64,000 nt of DNA. Source: Arsenicicoccus dermatophilus. GTDB taxonomy: Bacteria; Actinomycetota; Actinomycetes; Actinomycetales; Dermatophilaceae. The number at the start of each line of letters is the position of its first letter. Position 1 is the first letter of the stretch. The translations under genes and the position numbers were made by a program. Below are positions 26,986 to 35,868 of this stretch, in pieces. The notes under the pieces were generated by a model that did not search any database, was not told the origin of the DNA, and saw nothing but the letters and a program-made list of their open reading frames with translations. The DNA lies in NCBI RefSeq assembly GCF_022568795.1, contig NZ_JAKZHU010000001.1, positions 1,426,001 through 1,490,000 of the forward strand, written 5' to 3'.

Positions 26986-27462
26986 TCAGCCGCGCAGCGC
27001 CGCGAGGGCCTCGTGGTAGCCCGCGAACTCGCGGCGCTCGCCGGGCTCGTTGACCAGGGCCCAGGCGATGGTGCCGTCCTTGTCCACGAGGAAGGTGCCG
27101 CGCTTGGCCAGCCCGCCGCCCTCGAGGAAGACGCCGTAGTCCTGCGCCACCTTGCCGTGGGGCCAGAAGTCCGACAGCAGCGGGAACTCGTAACCCTGGT
27201 CCTGCGCCCACGCCCGCAGGGTGAACATGGGGTCGCAGGAGATGGCGAGCACCTGGACGTCGTCATCCTGGAAGCGCCCGAGGTCGTCGCGGATCTCGCA
27301 CAGCTCTCCGGTGCAGATCCCGGAGAAGGCGAAGGGATAGAAGACCAGGAGGACGTTCTTGGTCCCGCGGAAGGACGACAGGGTGACGTCCTCGCCGAAC
27401 TGGTTCTTGAGGGTCAGGTCAGGGGCCTGGGTGCCCACGGCGGGGCTCTGGGTCTGGCTCAT
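26986..27462 (-). CDS. ahpE: AhpE-type peroxiredoxin
   Basis: A 158-residue thiol peroxidase that reduces hydroperoxides. The AhpE signature is present: LVFYPFAFSGICTGELCEIRD, with the peroxidatic Cys in SGIC and a second Cys seven residues later in GELC; also LAISCDPMFTLRAWA. It lies next to a DUF3052 gene, as in M. tuberculosis Rv2238c-Rv2239c. The ATG is chosen at the start of MSQTQSPAVGTQAPDLTL. No ribosome site is clear; a GACACT seven nt upstream could be a -10 of a leaderless transcript. Confidence 0.92.
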   Translation of the reverse strand: MSQTQSPAVGTQAPDLTLKNQFGEDVTLSSFRGTKNVLLVFYPFAFSGICTGELCEIRDDLGRFQDDDVQVLAISCDPMFTLRAWAQDQGYEFPLLSDFWPHGKVAQDYGVFLEGGGLAKRGTFLVDKDGTIAWALVNEPGERREFAGYHEALAALRG

Positions 27463-27489
27463 GCGGCCCAGTGTCCCAGGCGGGGCGGG

Positions 27490-27918
27490 TCAGCGCTTCT
27501 TGGCACCCTGCGGCACCAGGCGGGTGCCGGCCCAGTCCTTGGAGGCGGTCAGCTGGCCCGAGACGTGCAGCCCGGCGGTCGTGGCCGCCTCGGCGATCTC
27601 GGCGGCGTCCACCGTGCCCGGCCGTCCGGCCCGCGGGGTCATCAGCATGACGAAGCCGGCGTCGTCGAGGTCGGTGAGCGCGTCCACCACTGCGTCGGTG
27701 AGGTCGTCGTCGCCGTCGCGGAACCACAGCAGCGCGACGTCGACGACGTCACCGTGGTCGCCGTCGACCAGATCCCCCCCGACCTGTTCCATGAGCCGGC
27801 TGCGCAGGTCGAGGTCGACGTCGTCGTCGTAGCCGAGCTCTTGCACCACCGTGCCCTGCGCGAGGCCGAGCTTGGTGAAGTGGGCTGCCTGGGCGGCCGC
27901 TTCCGCGGTCGAGGTCAC
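27490..27918 (-). CDS. DUF3052-family protein
   Basis: A 142-residue acidic protein, KLGLAQGTVVQELGYDDDVD then VDVALLWFRDGDDDLTDAVVDAL, ending TRLVPQGAKKR. This matches DUF3052, an actinobacterial family without known activity, found beside ahpE and near aceE. It has no membrane or signal segment. GTG at 27918 is chosen, with AGGA 9-15 nt upstream. It lies 27 nt before ahpE on the same strand and is probably co-transcribed. Confidence 0.82.
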   Translation of the reverse strand: MTSTAEAAAQAAHFTKLGLAQGTVVQELGYDDDVDLDLRSRLMEQVGGDLVDGDHGDVVDVALLWFRDGDDDLTDAVVDALTDLDDAGFVMLMTPRAGRPGTVDAAEIAEAATTAGLHVSGQLTASKDWAGTRLVPQGAKKR

Positions 27919-28092
27919 TGTCGTCCTGTTCCTTCCGTTCGTCCCGTCGTCGCCGACGGGGGTCCACCTCGTGGTGGTGGGCCTAGTCCACCCAACAAGA
28001 GGGCATCTGGCAAGCGCACGACCACGGAGCGTGCCGCGAGTCCCGCTCGACCAGCCCCCTGCGGCCCCGCGCCGGCCCCTAGGCTGACCGGC

Positions 28093-28944
28093 ATGGGCAG
28101 GGTGACGACGCGGGTGCCGGCGACCAGGTATGTCGTGGACGACGGCGCCGCGAGCGCCCGTCCGCGGCCCGACACGCTCGCCGTCGAGGAGCCGCTGGAG
28201 GTGCGGGTCGCGGGCGAGGTGGTGGCGGTGACCATGCGCACGCCGGGCGACGACTTCGACCTCGCCCTCGGCTTCCTGCTCACCGAGGGGGTCGTGGCCT
28301 GCGCGGACGACGTCCTCGGGATGATGCACTGCCTGGACGAGGGCGAGGACGGCTCTCCGACGTACAACGTGGTGGACGTGACGCTGCGCCCCGGAGCCGG
28401 GTCGGCGCAGGCCCTGGCGAGCGCGACCCGCTCGACGTACACCACGTCCTCGTGCGGGGTCTGCGGCAAGGCGGGCATCGACGCCATCCGCACCCGGCTC
28501 CCCCACGACGTGGCAGCCGACCCGGTCCGGGTCGACCCCGCCGTGCTCGTGACGCTGCCGGACCGGCTGCGCGAGCACCAGGCGGCCTTCGAGCGGACGG
28601 GCGGGGTGCACGCGGCCGGGATCTTCACGCCGGACGGCCGCCCGCTGCTGGTCCGCGAGGACGTCGGGCGGCACAACGCCGTGGACAAGGTGATCGGGGC
28701 CGCGGCGCGCGCGGGCCTGCTCCCCCTGTCCGGGCACGTGCTGCAGGTGAGCGGGCGCGCGAGCTTCGAGCTGACCCAGAAGGCCGCGATGGCGGGGCTG
28801 CCGGTCCTGTCCGCCGTCTCCGCTCCCTCGTCGCTCGCCGTCGGCCTGGCCCGGGACGTGGGGCTGACGCTGGTGGCCTTCGTCCGGGCGCCGCGGCTGA
28901 CGGCCTACAGCCGGGAGGACCGGCTCGGGACGGCCGCGTCCTGA
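28093..28944 (+). CDS. fdhD: Formate dehydrogenase accessory sulfurtransferase FdhD
   Basis: FdhD passes sulfur from the cysteine desulfurase to the molybdenum cofactor of formate dehydrogenase. The 283-residue protein shows the key CxxC (TSSCGVCGKAGID), the MRTPGDDFDLALGFLLTEG segment, FERTGGVHAAGIF, REDVGRHNAVDKVIGA and SGRASFELTQKA. It is leaderless: TAGGCT (28080-28085), 7 nt, ATG. No formate dehydrogenase or Mo-cofactor gene is in the window, so its client lies elsewhere. It sits upstream of aceE, which has its own promoter. Confidence 0.93.
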   Translation: MGRVTTRVPATRYVVDDGAASARPRPDTLAVEEPLEVRVAGEVVAVTMRTPGDDFDLALGFLLTEGVVACADDVLGMMHCLDEGEDGSPTYNVVDVTLRPGAGSAQALASATRSTYTTSSCGVCGKAGIDAIRTRLPHDVAADPVRVDPAVLVTLPDRLREHQAAFERTGGVHAAGIFTPDGRPLLVREDVGRHNAVDKVIGAAARAGLLPLSGHVLQVSGRASFELTQKAAMAGLPVLSAVSAPSSLAVGLARDVGLTLVAFVRAPRLTAYSREDRLGTAAS

Positions 28945-28951
28945 CCGCCTT

Positions 28952-28981
28952 TTGCCGGATAAACACAGCCGGACCTAGGCT
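28952..28981 (+). promoter_or_regulatory. Sigma-70-like promoter of aceE
   Basis: TTGCCG (28952-28957) and TAGGCT (28976-28981) are spaced by 18 bp, in the gap between fdhD and aceE. It would give a leader of about 115 nt before the aceE GTG, unlike the leaderless promoters around it. I see no convincing riboswitch fold in the leader. Confidence 0.5.
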
Positions 28982-29104
28982 CGGCGGCGGGGCACGGTCG
29001 TGTCCCGGGTGTGACCTGCACCCCCTTTGGGTGGAGACTGGTCACCAGCCGTCCCGGCCGTGCTCGCGCCCGCCGGGAGGTCCACCAACGAAAGGACGTG
29101 TGGC

Positions 29105-31858
29105 GTGGTTGCACGCGACGGAGTCGGTCCGATCATCAACGGACTGCCCAACCAGCTCCCCGACATCGACCCCGACGAGACGCAGGAGTGGCTCGAGTCC
29201 CTCGACGGGATGATCGACGAGGGGGGCCGACAGCGGGCCCGCTACGTCATGCACAAGCTCCTTGAGCGCGCCCGGGAGCGTCAGGTCGGGGTGCCCTCGC
29301 TGACCTCGACCGACTACGTCAACACGATCCCGCCCGAGCGCGAGCCGTGGTACCCGGGCGACGAGCGGATCGAGCGCGGCTACCGCCGCCTGCTGCGCTG
29401 GAACGCCGCGATGATGGTGCACCGCGCCCAGCGCCCCGGCATCGGCGTCGGCGGCCACATCTCCACCTACGCCTCCGCGGCGACGCTCTACGAGGTCGGC
29501 CTCAACCACTTCTGGCGCGGCAAGGACCACCCCGGCGGCGGCGACCACATCTTCTTCCAGGGGCACGCCTCCCCCGGCATGTACGCCCGCGCCTACCTCG
29601 AGGGTCGGCTCGACGAGCAGGACCTGGACGGCTTCCGCCAGGAGAAGTCGCACCTGGTCGACGGCACCGTGCGTGCACTGCCGTCATACCCCCACCCCCG
29701 GCAGATGCCGGACTTCTGGGAGTTCCCGACGGTCTCCATGGGCCTGGGCCCGATCAACGCGATCTACCAGGCGCAGTTCGACAAGTACCTCCACCACCGC
29801 GGCATCAAGGACACCTCGCAGCAGCACGTGTGGGCCTTCCTCGGCGACGGCGAGATGGACGAGGTCGAGTCCCGCGGCGCGCTGCAGTGGGCGGCCAACG
29901 AGGAGCTCGACAACCTCACCTTCGTCGTCAACTGCAACCTGCAGCGCCTCGACGGCCCGGTCCGCGGCAACGGCAAGATCATGCAGGAGCTGGAGAGCTT
30001 CTTCCGCGGCGCCGGCTGGAACGTCATCAAGGTCGTGTGGGGCCGCGGCTGGGACCCGCTGCTCGCGGCCGACCGCGACGGCGCGCTCGTCAACCTGATG
30101 AACACCACGAGCGACGGCGACTTCCAGACCTTCAAGGCCAACGACGGGGCCTACGTGCGCAAGCACTTCTTCGGCCGCGACCCGCGCACCGCCAAGATGG
30201 TCGAGGGCTGGTCCGACGAGGACGTCTGGCGCCTCACCCGCGGCGGTCACGACTACCAGAAGGTCTACGCGGCGTACAAGAGCGCGCTGGACACCCACGG
30301 CGTCCCGACGGTCATCCTGGCGCACACCATCAAGGGCTACTTCCTCGGCCAGCACTTCGCCGGGCGCAACGCGACCCACCAGATGAAGAAGTTCGCCCTG
30401 GACGACCTCAAGGACCTGCGCGACCGCCTGGAGATCCCGGTCACCGACGAGACCCTCGAGGCCGACCCCTACCAGCCGCCGTACTACCACCCCGGGCCGG
30501 AGGACGAGCGCATCCGCTACATGATGGAGCGGCGCAAGGAGCTCGGCGGTGGCATCCCCTCGCGCCGCACCACGGGCAAGGCCCTCAAGCTGCCCGACGA
30601 CAAGGCCTACGCCACGGTCAAGAAGGGCTCCGGCAAGCAGCAGATCGCCACGACCATGGCGTGGGTGCGGCTGCTCAAGGACCTGATGCGCGACAAGGAG
30701 TTCGGCCCCCGCGTGGTGCCGATCATCCCCGACGAGGCGCGCACCTTCGGCATGGACTCGTTCTTCCCGACGATCAAGATCTACAACCCGCACGGGCAGA
30801 ACTACACCCCGGTCGACCACGAGCTGATGCTGGCCTACCGCGAGGCCAAGAACGGCCAGATCCTGCACCTGGGCATCAACGAGGCCGGGTCCGTGGCCGC
30901 GTTCACCGCGGCCGGCACGTCGTACTCCACGCACGACGAGCCCATGGTGCCGATGTACATCTTCTACTCGATGTTCGGCCTGCAGCGGACCGGCGACGCG
31001 ATCTGGGCGGCCGCCGACCAGCTGACCCGCGGCTTCCTGCTCGGGGCCACGGCCGGGCGCACCACCCTGACCGGCGAGGGCACCCAGCACATGGACGGCC
31101 ACAGCCACCTGCTGGCGTCCACCAACACCGCGCTGGTGGCCTACGACCCGGCCTTCTCCTACGAGATCGCCCACATCATGAAGTCCGGCCTCGAGCGGAT
31201 GTACGGCGAGAACGCCGAGGACGTCATCTTCTACATCACGCTCTACAACGAGCCGATCGTCATGCCGGCCGAGCCGGAGGACGTGGACGCCGAGGGCATC
31301 GTCAAGGGCATGTACCTCTACAAGCCCGCCGAGGACCAGTCCGCCGACAAGCGGGCGCAGCTGCTCGCCTCCGGCGTCGGGGTGCCGTGGGCCCTGGAGG
31401 CCCAGGAGCTCCTCGCCACGGACTGGGGCGTGGCCGCCGACGTCTGGTCGGTCACCTCCTGGGGCGAGCTGCGCCGCGACGGGCTGGCCTGCGACGAGCG
31501 GGCCTTCCTCCACCCCGACGAGGAGGCCCCCGAAGCCTACGTCACCACCTGCCTCAAGGACCGCCCCGGTCCGGTCGTCGCCACGTCCGACTACATGCGG
31601 GCCGTGCAGGACCAGATCCGCGAGTGGGTGCCCGGCGACTACTACACGCTGGGCGCGGACGGCTTCGGCTTCTCCGACACCCGGCAGGCGGCGCGCCGCT
31701 TCTACCACATCGACGGCCCGTCGATGGTGGTGCGCACCCTGGAGGCGCTCGCCAAGCAGGGCGTCGTGGACCGCTCGGTCGTCGGCGAGGCCATCGCGAA
31801 GTACCGCCTGCACGACGTGACGGCGGGCGCCAGCGGCAACGCGGGCGGCGAGAGCTGA
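29105..31858 (+). CDS. aceE: Pyruvate dehydrogenase E1 component, homodimeric type (AceE)
   Basis: Thiamine-diphosphate-dependent decarboxylation of pyruvate, feeding the E2 lipoyl subunit and so acetyl-CoA for the fab genes nearby. The 917-residue length is normal for AceE. The ThDP/Mg motif [10 protein letters not shown] followed by [13 protein letters not shown] is present, with [15 protein letters not shown] and [19 protein letters not shown] upstream, and the pyrimidine-domain [12 protein letters not shown] later. The start is GTG at 29105 with AAAGGA 8 nt upstream. It ends at a strong hairpin, separating it from fasR. Confidence 0.96.
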   Translation: MVARDGVGPIINGLPNQLPDIDPDETQEWLESLDGMIDEGGRQRARYVMHKLLERARERQVGVPSLTSTDYVNTIPPEREPWYPGDERIERGYRRLLRWNAAMMVHRAQRPGIGVGGHISTYASAATLYEVGLNHFWRGKDHPGGGDHIFFQGHASPGMYARAYLEGRLDEQDLDGFRQEKSHLVDGTVRALPSYPHPRQMPDFWEFPTVSMGLGPINAIYQAQFDKYLHHRGIKDTSQQHVWAFLGDGEMDEVESRGALQWAANEELDNLTFVVNCNLQRLDGPVRGNGKIMQELESFFRGAGWNVIKVVWGRGWDPLLAADRDGALVNLMNTTSDGDFQTFKANDGAYVRKHFFGRDPRTAKMVEGWSDEDVWRLTRGGHDYQKVYAAYKSALDTHGVPTVILAHTIKGYFLGQHFAGRNATHQMKKFALDDLKDLRDRLEIPVTDETLEADPYQPPYYHPGPEDERIRYMMERRKELGGGIPSRRTTGKALKLPDDKAYATVKKGSGKQQIATTMAWVRLLKDLMRDKEFGPRVVPIIPDEARTFGMDSFFPTIKIYNPHGQNYTPVDHELMLAYREAKNGQILHLGINEAGSVAAFTAAGTSYSTHDEPMVPMYIFYSMFGLQRTGDAIWAAADQLTRGFLLGATAGRTTLTGEGTQHMDGHSHLLASTNTALVAYDPAFSYEIAHIMKSGLERMYGENAEDVIFYITLYNEPIVMPAEPEDVDAEGIVKGMYLYKPAEDQSADKRAQLLASGVGVPWALEAQELLATDWGVAADVWSVTSWGELRRDGLACDERAFLHPDEEAPEAYVTTCLKDRPGPVVATSDYMRAVQDQIREWVPGDYYTLGADGFGFSDTRQAARRFYHIDGPSMVVRTLEALAKQGVVDRSVVGEAIAKYRLHDVTAGASGNAGGES

Positions 31859-31877
31859 CCCGACCGCAGTCGATCCC

Positions 31878-31910
31878 GCGCCCCGGCACCCCACGTGGGT
31901 GCCGGGGCGC
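31878..31910 (+). terminator. Terminator of aceE
   Basis: Perfect 14-bp inverted repeat (31878-31891 and 31897-31910) with a CACGT loop, 19 nt after the aceE stop. No T-run. Confidence 0.78.
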
Positions 31911-32027
31911 GGCTGCGTGTGGCGGGTGGGCGGCGGCGACCGCACCGGGCACCGCCTGAGCTCCGCGTGGTATGGCGACGACGAGGTGCGCCGAGGCTCC
32001 GCGGGATACCGACCGGCGAGCCCGCCC

Positions 32028-32051
32028 TTGTGGCCTGCCCACAACTACGAT
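32028..32051 (+). promoter_or_regulatory. fasR promoter with adjacent inverted repeat
   Basis: A -10-like TACGAT (32046-32051) lies 6 nt before the fasR ATG (leaderless). One base upstream ends an inverted repeat TTGTGG-N5-CCACAA (32028-32044), placed over the spacer/-35 region. It could be a repressor or autoregulatory site; the binding protein is unknown. Confidence 0.4.
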
Positions 32052-32057
32052 GAGGCG

Positions 32058-33236
32058 ATGACCGCGCTTCGGCATACCCCCTCGGCGCAGACCCGGCACC
32101 GGGTGGAGGCCGCCGCCGGGGCCCTGGCCACGGCAGCGATCTCCCGCATCGAGTCCCAGCACGGGTGGTATCGCGCCCTGTCCGCCGACGAGCGCAGCTG
32201 GGTCGGTCTGGTGGCGCAGGCCGGCATCGGCAGCTTCCTGGCGTGGTTGCGCGACCCTGGGTCGGCGCCCGTGGTGACGGTGGACGTCTTCGGCAACGCC
32301 CCGCGCGAGCTCACCCGGTCCGTGTCCCTCGGGCAGACCTTGGACCTGGTCCGCAGCGTCGTCGACGTGGTCGAGGAGCAGGTCGACGAGCTGGCCGCCC
32401 CGGGGGACGACGGCGCGCTGCGGGAGGTGGCGCTGCGGTTCAGCCGCGAGGTGGCCTTCGCCGCCGCCCAGGTGTATGCCGCCGCCGCCGAGGAGCGCGG
32501 CGCCTGGGACGCGCGGCTGGAGTCGCTGGTCGTGGACGCGGTGGTGCGCGGCGAGGCCGACAACTCGCTCCGGTCCCGGGCGACGGCGCTCGGGTGGGGC
32601 TCGCTGGAGCACGTCACCGTGGTCGTCGGCCGGACGCCGCACCAGGACACCGCCCGGGCGGTGGATGCCTTGCGCCGCGCCGCTTCTCGGCTCGGGGTGT
32701 CGGCGCTCAGCGCGATCCAGGGGCGTCAGCTCGTCGTCGTGCTGGGCGGCACGCGGGACGCGGTCGGCACCACCCGTCAGCTGCTGGACCACTTCGGCGA
32801 GGGCGCCGTGGTCATCGGGCCCACCGTGCCGCACCTGTTCGCCGCGGGCCGCTCGGCCCGCGCGGCGCTGTCCGGGCTGGTGGCGGCCCCCGCCCGGCCC
32901 GACGCCCCGCGCCCCGTGGAGGCCCACGACCTGCTGCCCGAGCGGTCCCTCGCCGGGGACCCTCAGGCCCGCCGGACCCTCGTCGAGCAGGTGCACCGGC
33001 CCCTCGTGGACGCCGGTGGCGACCTGCTGCTCACGGCGGAGACCTATCTGGCGCTCGTGAGCCTGGAGGGGACGGCGCGGGCGTTGTTCGTCCACCCCAA
33101 CACCGTGCGCTATCGCCTGGGCCGGGTCGCCCAGGTCACCGGGCTGGACCTGACCGTCCCGCGCGAGGCGCACACGGCGCGGCTCGGCCTGGCGCTCGGA
33201 CGGCTCGCGAGCCTCCCCTCCCAGACCTGGCGCTGA
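32058..33236 (+). CDS. fasR: PucR-like transcriptional regulator of fatty acid synthesis (FasR-type)
   Basis: A 392-residue PucR/CdaR-type regulator: an N-terminal helical region, a central GGDEF-like (degenerate) domain around SLEHVTVVVGRTPHQDT to VVLGG, and a C-terminal HTH_30 domain with ALFVHPNTVRYRLGRVAQVTG. Its place directly before fabD-fabH-acpP-fabF matches FasR of Streptomyces coelicolor (SCO2386), an activator of that operon, and Rv2242 of M. tuberculosis. It is not the TetR-type FasR of mycobacteria. It is leaderless. The 178-bp gap to fabD holds a candidate binding palindrome. Confidence 0.87.
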   Translation: MTALRHTPSAQTRHRVEAAAGALATAAISRIESQHGWYRALSADERSWVGLVAQAGIGSFLAWLRDPGSAPVVTVDVFGNAPRELTRSVSLGQTLDLVRSVVDVVEEQVDELAAPGDDGALREVALRFSREVAFAAAQVYAAAAEERGAWDARLESLVVDAVVRGEADNSLRSRATALGWGSLEHVTVVVGRTPHQDTARAVDALRRAASRLGVSALSAIQGRQLVVVLGGTRDAVGTTRQLLDHFGEGAVVIGPTVPHLFAAGRSARAALSGLVAAPARPDAPRPVEAHDLLPERSLAGDPQARRTLVEQVHRPLVDAGGDLLLTAETYLALVSLEGTARALFVHPNTVRYRLGRVAQVTGLDLTVPREAHTARLGLALGRLASLPSQTWR

Positions 33237-33330
33237 CCGCTGCGCGAGCGCCACCGGGCAGGCCACCGGGCAGGCCACCGCCGGAGGCCGAGGGGCAGGC
33301 GACCGAGCAGCGTCGCCAGACCGGCGCGTG

Positions 33331-33347
33331 TTGGAGGAATCCTCCAA
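33331..33347 (+). promoter_or_regulatory. 17-bp palindrome upstream of fabD (candidate FasR operator)
   Basis: TTGGAGGA, one A, TCCTCCAA: perfect 8-bp arms, centred 76 bp before the fabD start codon. The position fits an activator site. No second copy was found in the window. Confidence 0.45.
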
Positions 33348-33414
33348 GGAACTGCCGGGTACTTCGGCGGTGCTGCCAACCGCCGTCAGCCCCGTCACCG
33401 GGCACAGTGGACGG

Positions 33415-34362
33415 GTGCTTGCGATCGTCTGCCCCGGACAGGGCGCCCAGACCCCCGGTTTCCTCGCCCCCTGGCTCGAGCTGCCCGCCTGCGCCGACCG
33501 CCTCGGTGCGCTCGGCGAGGTCGCGGGCCTGGACCTGGTGACCCACGGGACCACGTCACCGATGGACACCATCAAGGACACCGCCGTCGCCCAGCCCCTG
33601 CTCGTGGCCGCCGGACTGGTGACCTACGCCGCGCTCCTCGACGACGTGGGTGCCGCCGCCCGCCCGGACCTGCTCGGTGGTCACTCGGTCGGCGAGGTGA
33701 CGGCGGCCGCGGCAGCCGGGGTGCTCACCGACGAGGCCGCGATGGGCCTGGTCCGCGAGCGGGGTCTCGGGATGGCCCGGGCCGCCGCCGCGACCCCGAC
33801 CGGCATGAGCGCCGTGCTGGGTGGTGACCCCGCGGAGGTCCTCGACGCCATCCAGCGGCACGGCCTGACCCCCGCCAACGTCAACGGCGCCGGGCAGACC
33901 GTCGCCGCCGGCACCCTCGACCAGCTGCGGGCCCTGCAGGAGCAGCCTCCTGCCCGGGCGCGGGTCGTCCCGCTGCCGGTCGCCGGGGCCTTCCACACCG
34001 AGCACATGGCCCCGGCCCTCGCGCCGCTCGACGAGGTCGCCGCGACGCTGACCCCGCACGACGCGGCGATCCCCCTCGTCTCCAACCGGGACGGGGAGGT
34101 GCTCGTGGACGGCGGCGAGGTGGTGCGCCGGATCGTCACCCAGGTCGTCAGCCCGGTGCGCTGGGACCTGTGCCTGCAGACGATGCTCGACCGCGGCGTC
34201 ACCGCCCTGGTCGAGGTCTGCCCCGGCGGCACCCTCACCGGTCTGGCCAAGCGCGCCATGCGGGGCGTGGAGCTGTGCGCCCTGCGCACCCCCGAGGACC
34301 TCGAGTCCGCCCGCCGCCTCCTCACCGAGCACGCCGGTGCCCCCGCGCAGGTCGTCGCATGA
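33415..34362 (+). CDS. fabD: [Acyl-carrier-protein] S-malonyltransferase FabD
   Basis: Moves malonyl from CoA to ACP, supplying the extender unit. The 315-residue protein opens VLAIVCPGQGAQTPGF; the nucleophile is Ser91 in GGHSVGEVTAAA, with AGAFHTEHM carrying the catalytic His and RERGLGMARA the binding Arg. An in-frame extension upstream is not family-like, so GTG 33415 is chosen; CACAGT 6 nt before it could serve as a leaderless -10. The stop overlaps fabH (ATGA). It is the first gene of the fabDH-acpP-fabF operon. Confidence 0.94.
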   Translation: MLAIVCPGQGAQTPGFLAPWLELPACADRLGALGEVAGLDLVTHGTTSPMDTIKDTAVAQPLLVAAGLVTYAALLDDVGAAARPDLLGGHSVGEVTAAAAAGVLTDEAAMGLVRERGLGMARAAAATPTGMSAVLGGDPAEVLDAIQRHGLTPANVNGAGQTVAAGTLDQLRALQEQPPARARVVPLPVAGAFHTEHMAPALAPLDEVAATLTPHDAAIPLVSNRDGEVLVDGGEVVRRIVTQVVSPVRWDLCLQTMLDRGVTALVEVCPGGTLTGLAKRAMRGVELCALRTPEDLESARRLLTEHAGAPAQVVA

Positions 34363-35402
34363 GCCGTCCGACGCTGCGGGAGCGCACGGGCGCCCCGCAC
34401 GCCCGGCTGTGGGGCCTCGGGAGCTACCGCCCCGAGCGGGTCGTCACCAACGCCGAGGTCTGCGAGTGGATCGAGTCGAGCGACGAGTGGATCCGCTCGC
34501 GGTCGGGGGTCGTCGAGCGGCGCTTCGCCCGACCCGACGAGACCCTGATCGACATGTCCTGCGCCGCGGCCGAGGACGCCCTCGCCAAGGCCGGGGTACG
34601 GCCGGACCAGCTGGGCGCCGTGCTGGTCGCCACGGTGACCCACCCCTTCCAGACGCCGAGCGCGGCCACCGCCGTCGCCCACCGCATCGGGGCCGAGCCG
34701 GCCGCCGCGATGGACCTGGCCGCGGCGTGCGCGGGCTACTGCCACGGGATCTCGCTGGCCGCCGACATGATCCGGTCCGGATCCGCCGAGTTCGTCCTCG
34801 TGATCGGGGCGGAGAAGCTCTCGGACTTCCTGGACATCCACGACCGCGGCACGGCCTTCATCTTCGGCGACGGCGCGGGCGCGGCCGTCGTCGGTCCCTC
34901 GGACGTCCCGGGCATCGGTCCGGTGGCCTGGGGCTCCAAGGGCGAGTCCTGGGACGTCATCCGCAACAAGTACTCCTGGACCGAGCTGCGCGAGCACGCC
35001 CGGCTCGGGGCCATCGACGAGCAGCACCCCGCCGACGCCATGCCCTGGTCCTACCTCACGATGGCCGGGCAGAGCGTGTTCCGGTGGGCGGTCTACGCCA
35101 TGGCCCCGGTATGCCGAGAAGCCCTGGCCGCCGCGGGGATCCAGGCCGATGACCTGGACGCCTTCGTCCCGCACCAGGCCAACCTGCGGATCGTCGACGC
35201 CCTCGTCAAGCAGCTGCGCCTGCCGGCCCACGTCCCCGTCGCCGACGACATCCGCCACCAGGGCAACACCAGCTCGGCCTCCGTGCCCCTGGCCATGGAC
35301 CGGATGCTCACCGACGGCACCGCGCCCCACGGCGGCCTGGCCCTGCAGATCGGCTTCGGCGCCGGCCTGGTCTACGCCGCCCAGGTGGTCGTCCTCCCCT
35401 AG
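34359..35402 (+). CDS. fabH: Beta-ketoacyl-ACP synthase III FabH
   Basis: Starts fatty acid synthesis by condensing a short acyl-CoA with malonyl-ACP. The 347 residues carry the Cys-His-Asn triad: Cys124 in AAACAGYCHG, His in FVPHQANLRIVD and Asn in RHQGNTSSASVP; also the GDGAGAAVVG loop. Branched acyl-CoA primers are usual in Actinobacteria but cannot be read from sequence. It overlaps fabD by 4 nt. A 135-bp gap follows before acpP, without a clear hairpin. Confidence 0.94.
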   Translation: MSRPTLRERTGAPHARLWGLGSYRPERVVTNAEVCEWIESSDEWIRSRSGVVERRFARPDETLIDMSCAAAEDALAKAGVRPDQLGAVLVATVTHPFQTPSAATAVAHRIGAEPAAAMDLAAACAGYCHGISLAADMIRSGSAEFVLVIGAEKLSDFLDIHDRGTAFIFGDGAGAAVVGPSDVPGIGPVAWGSKGESWDVIRNKYSWTELREHARLGAIDEQHPADAMPWSYLTMAGQSVFRWAVYAMAPVCREALAAAGIQADDLDAFVPHQANLRIVDALVKQLRLPAHVPVADDIRHQGNTSSASVPLAMDRMLTDGTAPHGGLALQIGFGAGLVYAAQVVVLP

Positions 35403-35537
35403 TCCCCGGGCCGGCACGGGCCAGGTCCCCTGGACCCACGCCGGCACCGGCATACCCCCCGCTGCCCGACGGGACCCCTCGGGCTGACCCGCACCACCCA
35501 CCCCGCTCCCCGGAGCGCGCACCTGAAGGAGCCAGAC

Positions 35538-35783
35538 ATGGCGAACGAGAACGAGATCCGCGAGGGCCTGGCCGAGATCGTCAACGAGGAGACGGGCATC
35601 GACGCCGGCGAGGTCCAGATGGACAAGTCCTTCACCGAGGACCTGGACATCGACTCCCTGTCGATGATGACGATCGTCGTGCAGGCCGAGGAGCGCTTCG
35701 GCGTCCGCATCCCCGACGACGAGGTCAAGAACCTCAAGACCGTCCGCGACGCCGTCACCTTCATCGCCGGCGCGCAGGGCTGA
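35538..35783 (+). CDS. acpP: Acyl carrier protein
   Basis: An 81-residue acidic four-helix protein with the phosphopantetheine site DIDSLSMM (Ser40), preceded by VQMDKSFTEDL and followed by EERFGVRIPDDEV. It carries growing acyl chains for FabD, FabH and FabF encoded on both sides. AAGGAG precedes the ATG at good spacing. The length is normal for the family. Confidence 0.95.
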   Translation: MANENEIREGLAEIVNEETGIDAGEVQMDKSFTEDLDIDSLSMMTIVVQAEERFGVRIPDDEVKNLKTVRDAVTFIAGAQG

Positions 35784-35868
35784 GCACCGCACCCGGCGGG
35801 GTGGAGGGGTCGTCGTGGCCCCTCCACCCCGCGCTCGCCCACCCAGCCCCTGTCACGAGGAGTCACAG

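Noticed and set aside
28982-29104. Riboswitch in the aceE leader
   Set aside because: I could not build any known aptamer (thiamine THI box or other) from the sequence.
33249-33281. Direct repeats of GCCACCGGGCAG before fabD
   Set aside because: Only short, partial copies; not a CRISPR array or convincing operator set.
33365-33385. Hairpin CGGCGGT-N7-ACCGCCG before fabD as an attenuator
   Set aside because: Only 7 bp, and the start of transcription is probably downstream of it.
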